Assembly: GCA_022837505.1 (NCBI GenBank)
Contig: JALHFZ010000070.1
Coordinates: 1 to 8,914 of the forward strand
Length of the DNA stretch: 8,914 bases
Direction of reading: 5' to 3'
DNA from: Synergistaceae bacterium
GTDB taxonomy: Bacteria > Synergistota > Synergistia > Synergistales > Aminobacteriaceae
Position numbers and translations under genes: made by a program. This document shows positions 5,366-8,914 of this stretch, piece after piece. The stretch's first letter is position 1. The number at the start of each line of letters is the position of its first letter. Under the pieces are notes generated by a model. The model worked only from the letters and a program-made list of their open reading frames with translations, had not been told where the DNA came from and made no database searches.

Positions 5366-7258
5366 ATGAAACTCTTCGGCTTTGCGGCAACCCTGCTGCT
5401 CGCTGCCGCCCTTTTCTCCCGGCCGTGCGAGGGGGCGGAGAAGATCATCCCCCTTGAGGACTTCTTCCGAAACCCTGTCAAAACAGGCTTCCGGATCTCT
5501 CCGGACGGACAGTACATCTCCTTTCTGAAACCCTGGGAGCGGAGGCTGAACATCTTCGTTCAGAAAATAGGCTCCGACGAGGAGCTTCGGGTCACTTCGG
5601 CGAAGGACCGGGATATCCCCGCCTATTTCTGGTCGGGGGACAGCCGGATCGTCTTCCTTCAGGACAAGGGAGGGGACGAGAATTTCCGGCTCTACAAGGT
5701 GAATGCGGACGGAACGGAGGAGAAGGAACTCACCCCCTTTGAAAATGTCAGGGTTACCATCGTGGACGAGCTGGAGGAGCAGGAGAACGAACTCCTCATC
5801 GGGATGAACCGCCGGGACCCCCGCATCTTTGACGTCTACCGTCTGAATATCGATTCGGGCAGCCTCACCCTCGTGGAGGAAAATCCCGGGGACATCCAGG
5901 GGTGGCTCACCGATCACGACGGTCGCCTCCGGGCTGCCGTCCGGACGGACGGAGTCAACATGTCCCTTCTCTACCGCGACAGGGAAGACCAGCCCTTCAA
6001 GACCCTGCTGACCACCGACTTCCGGGAATCCCTCTCCCCTCTCTTCTTCACCTTCGACAACCAGAAGCTCTACGTGGCCTCAAACCTCGGCAGGGACAAA
6101 TCCGCCATCTACATCTTCGACCCGAAGACGGCGAAGCAGGAGGATCTGCTCTTCGAACACCCCGAGGTGGACGTCTCAGCCCTCTTTTACTCGAAGAAAC
6201 GAAAGGTGCTCACCGGAACGGGGTACACCACCGACCGGTTCCACTACCACTTTTTCGACAAGGACAGGGCAGAGCTGCAGAAGGAACTCGAATCCCGCCT
6301 CCCGGGGTACGAGGTGGTTGTCACCTCCATGAGCAAGGACGAGACGAAAGTCCTGCTCCACGGCGGAAGCGACCGCACCAGGGGTGCCTATTACTTCTTC
6401 AACCGGGAGACGAAGGACTTCCGGAAGCTCGCCGAGATCGCCCCCTGGCTGCCGGAGGAGGAGATGGCGGCCATGACGCCCGTGTCCTACACTGCCCGGG
6501 ACGGCCTGACCATCCACGGCTACCTTACCCTGCCGAAGGGGTCGTCGGGCAAAGGCCTCCCCGTGGTCATCAACCCCCACGGAGGCCCCTGGGCGCGGGA
6601 TGTATGGGGCTTCGACCCGGAGGTGCAGTTTCTCGCCAACCGGGGGCTCGCCGTCCTGCAGATGAACTTCCGGGGGTCCACCGGCTACGGAAGAAAATTC
6701 TGGGAGGCGAGTTTCAAGGAATGGGGGAAATCAATGCAGAACGACATCACCGACGGCGTTCTGTGGCTCATCGACAGGGGGATCGCCGATTCGGAGCGGG
6801 TTGGGATCTACGGCGGCTCCTACGGCGGATACGCCGTCCTCGCAGGGCTCGCCTTCACCCCTGACCTCTACGCCTGCGGAGTGGACTACGTGGGGGTGTC
6901 GAACATCTTTACCCTCCTCGAGACCATCCCCCCCTACTGGGAGCTCGGCCGGCAGATGCTCTACGAGCAGATCGGCCACCCCGAGAAGGACAGGGAACTT
7001 CTTAAATCCGTCTCTCCGGTCTTCCATGCCGACAATATACAGGCTCCCCTTCTCGTCGCCCAGGGGGCAAACGACCCCCGGGTGAAGAAGGCTGAATCCG
7101 ACCAGATCGTGGAGGCCCTCCGGGAGCGGGGGGTGGATGTGGAATACATGGTGAAGGAAAACGAAGGGCACGGGTTCCATAACGAAGAGAACCGCTTTGA
7201 CTTCTACCGGGCCATGGAGCGCTTCTTCGCAAAATACCTCGGAAGCGAAAAGGAATAG
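5366..7258 (+). CDS. Secreted S9-family (prolyl oligopeptidase / acylaminoacyl-peptidase type) serine peptidase
   Basis: A 630-residue protein of the dipeptidyl aminopeptidase/acylaminoacyl-peptidase group. It starts with a signal peptide (MKLFGFAATLLLAAALFS, likely cut after CEGA), so it acts outside the cytoplasm. Residues about 30-360 form a WD40-like beta-propeller with repeated ISPDGQYISF / SGDSRIVFL / ADGTEE blades that restricts access to short peptides. Residues about 395-628 are the alpha/beta-hydrolase domain, with HGGP (oxyanion region), the nucleophile elbow GGSYGGY (Ser485), GANDPRV (Asp570) and EGHGF (His602), a complete catalytic triad. It should release N-terminal residues or dipeptides from peptides, which fits an amino-acid-fermenting life. 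ATG 5366 is chosen because AAGGAGG lies at 5351-5357 and it begins the signal peptide; the in-frame ATG at 5258 would bury it. It is followed by a strong terminator. Confidence 0.94.
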   Translation: MKLFGFAATLLLAAALFSRPCEGAEKIIPLEDFFRNPVKTGFRISPDGQYISFLKPWERRLNIFVQKIGSDEELRVTSAKDRDIPAYFWSGDSRIVFLQDKGGDENFRLYKVNADGTEEKELTPFENVRVTIVDELEEQENELLIGMNRRDPRIFDVYRLNIDSGSLTLVEENPGDIQGWLTDHDGRLRAAVRTDGVNMSLLYRDREDQPFKTLLTTDFRESLSPLFFTFDNQKLYVASNLGRDKSAIYIFDPKTAKQEDLLFEHPEVDVSALFYSKKRKVLTGTGYTTDRFHYHFFDKDRAELQKELESRLPGYEVVVTSMSKDETKVLLHGGSDRTRGAYYFFNRETKDFRKLAEIAPWLPEEEMAAMTPVSYTARDGLTIHGYLTLPKGSSGKGLPVVINPHGGPWARDVWGFDPEVQFLANRGLAVLQMNFRGSTGYGRKFWEASFKEWGKSMQNDITDGVLWLIDRGIADSERVGIYGGSYGGYAVLAGLAFTPDLYACGVDYVGVSNIFTLLETIPPYWELGRQMLYEQIGHPEKDRELLKSVSPVFHADNIQAPLLVAQGANDPRVKKAESDQIVEALRERGVDVEYMVKENEGHGFHNEENRFDFYRAMERFFAKYLGSEKE

Positions 7259-7259
7259 C

Positions 7260-7299
7260 CCCGGGTTCATAGTAAGACGAACGGGCCTTCAGACCCGGG
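7260..7299 (+). other. GC-rich stem just after the peptidase stop codon
   Basis: CCCGGGT (7260-7266) can pair with ACCCGGG (7293-7299), starting one base after the stop region of the peptidase. A competing inner pairing GGGCC/GGCCC is possible. There is no U-tract, so it is more likely a message-end stabilising structure or part of the compound terminator region than a terminator itself. Confidence 0.35.
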
Positions 7300-7315
7300 C
7301 CCCCGTATGATAAGC

Positions 7316-7405
7316 AAAGCCCCTGATTGCAGTTGAACAGCACCTCTAAAGTCGGATTTATGTCCAACTTCGGGGGTGCACTTCAAGTCCGTCAGGGGCT
7401 TTTTT
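7316..7405 (+). terminator. Rho-independent terminator of the peptidase gene, loop enlarged by a small insertion
   Basis: AAAGCCCCTGA (7316-7326) pairs perfectly with TCAGGGGCTTT (7392-7402), 11 bp, and the second arm runs into six T residues (7400-7405). The loop is 65 bases, unusually long, and most of it is the 52-bp mini-element at 7334-7385 plus a duplicated AGT. Without them the loop would be the 10 bases TTGCAGTCCG. The inserted part folds on itself, so the compound structure remains a long hairpin and may still terminate. Confidence 0.8.
7334..7385. mobile_element. 52-bp mini insertion element with IS3/IS150-like ends and AGT target duplication
   Basis: The element begins TGAACAGCACC and ends GGTGCACTTCA. 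Its two ends are inverted repeats agreeing at 17 of the outer 23 positions: TGAA, GCACC/GCACCC, AAGT and GGA are shared. Only about 6 bp of non-repeat lie between the ends. It is flanked on both sides by AGT (7331-7333 and 7386-7388), a 3-bp duplication typical of IS3-family transposition. The end sequence (TGAAGTGCACCCCCGAAGTT on the minus strand) has the style of IS150-group termini. It carries no coding capacity, so it is a MITE-like relic or an internal-deletion derivative. Assignment to a family is by recall of end consensus and not checked by search. Confidence 0.6.
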
Positions 7406-7425
7406 CCCGGAGGAGAGATTCACTC

Positions 7426-7450
7426 TGTATACCCCCCCGAAGTTATTCTA
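7426..7450 (+). repeat. Possible second IS-end-like fragment
   Basis: TGTATACCCCCCCGAAGTTA shares the ACCCCC-GAAGTT core with the right end of the neighbouring 52-bp element, with two extra C residues. No convincing partner end or target duplication was found, so it may be a decayed remnant or a coincidence of a C-rich tract. Confidence 0.2.
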
Positions 7451-7498
7451 TTAGTGGTTTTTTGAAACGTACCTTTTCTGAAATCAACATAACATCCT

Positions 7499-7520
7499 GG
7501 GGGGTTGCTTCAGACCCCCT
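7499..7520 (-). terminator. Hairpin terminator after the GNAT-nitrilase gene
   Basis: On the minus strand the stem lies 4 bases after the TAA stop (7527-7525). GGGGGGT (7499-7505) pairs with ACCCCCT (7514-7520), six Watson-Crick pairs plus one G-T, with an 8-base loop. No strong T-tract follows on the minus strand (AGGATGTTATG), so it is probably a partial or bidirectional barrier. The rest of 7406-7498 is T-rich and holds no gene. Confidence 0.5.
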
Positions 7521-7524
7521 CTCT

Positions 7525-8914
7525 TTACTTCTCCTCTTCTTTCTCCTTCAGCCAGTCGATCCAGTAGAGGTCCGTCCTACGGCTTGAGAGGTTCCGCACG
7601 CTTCCCTGAAGGCGGAGCTCCTTCAGCAGCTCGATATCGAGGTCAGCGATGAGGGCCATCTCCGTGTTGGGAGTCGCCTCGGCCGCCACTGCGTCGTGGG
7701 GGAAGGCAAAGTCAGAGGGGGTGAAGATTGCGGACTGGGCGTACTGAATATCCATGTTCTCCACCTTGGGGATATTGCCCACGCTCCCCGCGATAGCCAC
7801 GAAACACTCGTTCTCAATGGCCCGGGCCTGGGCGCACCGCCGGACCCGGAGATAGGCGTTCTTCGTGTCAGTCCAGAAGGGGACGAGAAGAATATCCATC
7901 CCCTTGAGGGCAAGATACCGGGAGAGCTCGGGGAATTCCACATCGTAGCAGATGAGAATGCCCACCTTTCCCACGTCCGTCTGGAAGACCTGAAGATCGT
8001 GGCCGCCCTGAAGCCCCCAGTACCGGTATTCGTCGGGGGTGATGTGGAGCTTGTACTGCTGATCCCAGGTGCCGTCCCGGCGGCAGAGGAAGGAGACGTT
8101 GTAGAGGCGGTTATTCCGCAGCTCGGGGATGCTCCCCGAGACGATATTGATGTTATAGGAGACCGCCATCTCCACGAGATTCTTTCGAAGGTCTGGCGTG
8201 TACCCGGCGATGGAGCGCATGGCCTCCGCCGGGTCCTTCTGATCGAACTGGGCCAGCAGCGGTGCGTTGAAGAGCTCGGGAAAGAGGACGAGGTCCGTGT
8301 TGTACCCCGCCTGGGTATCCACGAAAAACTCCACCTGCTGGAGAAAATCATCGAAGGAATCGAAGGTTCTCATCTGCCACTGCACCACTCCGAGGCGCAC
8401 GTAGGTCTTCACCTTCGAGATGAGCCTCTTCCGCTCTTCATAGTAAATATTGTTCCACTCGAGGATGACGCCGTACCCCTTTGAGCTGAAATCCTCGGGC
8501 CAGTACTTCTCCACGATCCGCCGGTGGTGAAAATCATTGCTGATCTGGAAGGTCAGCACAGGGTCGGAGATCTCCCGGTTGTTCACCATACGGATGTACT
8601 GCTGGGGCGTCTTTTTATCGGCCCACTCCTCATACCCCGGGATCCTGCCGCCGATGAGAATGCCCTTGAGATTAAGAGTCTCGCACAGCTCTTTCCGGGC
8701 ATCGTAGAGGCGGCGGCCGAGGCGCTTCTCCCGGTAGTCAGGGGAGACGAAGATGTCGATTCCGTAGAGAAAGTCCCCTTCCGGATCGTGGTTCTTCAGC
8801 ATTCCGTCCCCGACTATGTCTTTATAGGTATGGCGTTCGCCGAAGCGGGAATAGTCAATGATCAGGGAAAAAGCCCCGGCTATCACCTTTCCCTTGTCCT
8901 CGATGCAGAGCTGC
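7525..8914 (-). CDS. GNAT acetyltransferase - carbon-nitrogen hydrolase (nitrilase) fusion, 5' end outside window
   Basis: At least 463 residues, with the frame still open at the right edge (QLCIEDKGKVIAG precedes the apparent GTG start at 8886). The N-terminal part is a GNAT N-acetyltransferase: DIFVSPDYREKRLGRRLYD holds the R/Q-x-x-G-x-G/A-type acetyl-CoA loop. From about residue 175 onward there is a full nitrilase-superfamily domain: VRLGVVQWQMRTF start, catalytic Glu in LVLFPELFNAP, Lys in QQYKLHITPDE, and Cys in GILICYDVEFPELSR, a complete Glu-Lys-Cys triad. This fusion architecture, usually a little over 500 residues, is known in many bacteria; the substrate is not established, and an amidase acting on an acylated or acetylated amine is a reasonable guess. 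TAA at 7527-7525 is followed by a hairpin. No neighbour on the same strand is visible. Confidence 0.92.
   Translation of the reverse strand, partial: QLCIEDKGKVIAGAFSLIIDYSRFGERHTYKDIVGDGMLKNHDPEGDFLYGIDIFVSPDYREKRLGRRLYDARKELCETLNLKGILIGGRIPGYEEWADKKTPQQYIRMVNNREISDPVLTFQISNDFHHRRIVEKYWPEDFSSKGYGVILEWNNIYYEERKRLISKVKTYVRLGVVQWQMRTFDSFDDFLQQVEFFVDTQAGYNTDLVLFPELFNAPLLAQFDQKDPAEAMRSIAGYTPDLRKNLVEMAVSYNINIVSGSIPELRNNRLYNVSFLCRRDGTWDQQYKLHITPDEYRYWGLQGGHDLQVFQTDVGKVGILICYDVEFPELSRYLALKGMDILLVPFWTDTKNAYLRVRRCAQARAIENECFVAIAGSVGNIPKVENMDIQYAQSAIFTPSDFAFPHDAVAAEATPNTEMALIADLDIELLKELRLQGSVRNLSSRRTDLYWIDWLKEKEEEK

Noticed and set aside
5902..6864. A 320-codon plus-strand frame inside the S9 peptidase gene
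   Set aside because: Out-of-frame shadow of a high-GC gene, rich in Arg, Pro and Gly, while the main frame shows a complete peptidase with catalytic triad.
7316..7405. Integron attC site or structured riboregulator
   Set aside because: No RYYYAAC/GTTRRRY core sites and no integrase. The structure is fully explained by a terminator stem plus an inserted inverted-repeat element with a target duplication.
7696..8484. A 262-codon plus-strand frame opposite the GNAT-nitrilase gene
   Set aside because: Antisense shadow; the minus-strand frame has full nitrilase motifs.

Overview
The window looks like two unrelated stretches of bacterial DNA joined at about position 1640-1657. The left part (1-~1645) has moderate GC. 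It carries two overlapping minus-strand genes of the paired 'DNA modification/repair' families: a radical-SAM protein that has lost its N-terminal part, and a DUF4130-type protein. Their sequence style suggests a Bacteroidota-like source. The right part (~1645-8914) is clearly richer in GC. It has strong purine-rich Shine-Dalgarno sites and a gene set that fits an anaerobic, amino-acid- and organic-acid-using bacterium, possibly Synergistota. Both assignments are inferences from protein and base-composition style, not from a search. Because one gene is cut on each side of a single point and the two cut genes face opposite ways, a chimeric assembly join is the most likely explanation. A real recombination junction is possible.

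Layout, left to right: TIGR03915-like protein (minus); radical-SAM/HhH protein lacking its N-terminus (minus); junction; C-terminal part of a TctA-type tricarboxylate transporter permease (plus) with a hairpin terminator; MgtE magnesium channel/transporter (plus); a standalone PTS-EIIC-like membrane protein (minus); the niacin-responsive repressor NiaR (minus); a short possible leader ORF and a secreted S9-family serine peptidase (plus); a structured intergenic region; and a GNAT acetyltransferase-nitrilase fusion protein (minus) that runs off the right edge.

Three points deserve attention. First, a 28-bp palindrome (12-bp half-sites, one mismatch) lies just downstream of, and overlaps, a good -10 box in the 50-bp gap between niaR and the EIIC-like gene. 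It is a probable NiaR operator and makes the membrane protein a candidate vitamin B3 transporter. Second, the terminator after the S9 peptidase has a 52-bp mini-element in its loop, with imperfect terminal inverted repeats (TGAA...TTCA) and a 3-bp AGT duplication. Removing the element and one AGT copy restores a textbook terminator. Third, the left-hand radical-SAM/DUF4130 pair is a co-occurring gene couple of still unclear chemistry. No rRNA, tRNA, CRISPR array or complete transposase gene was seen.
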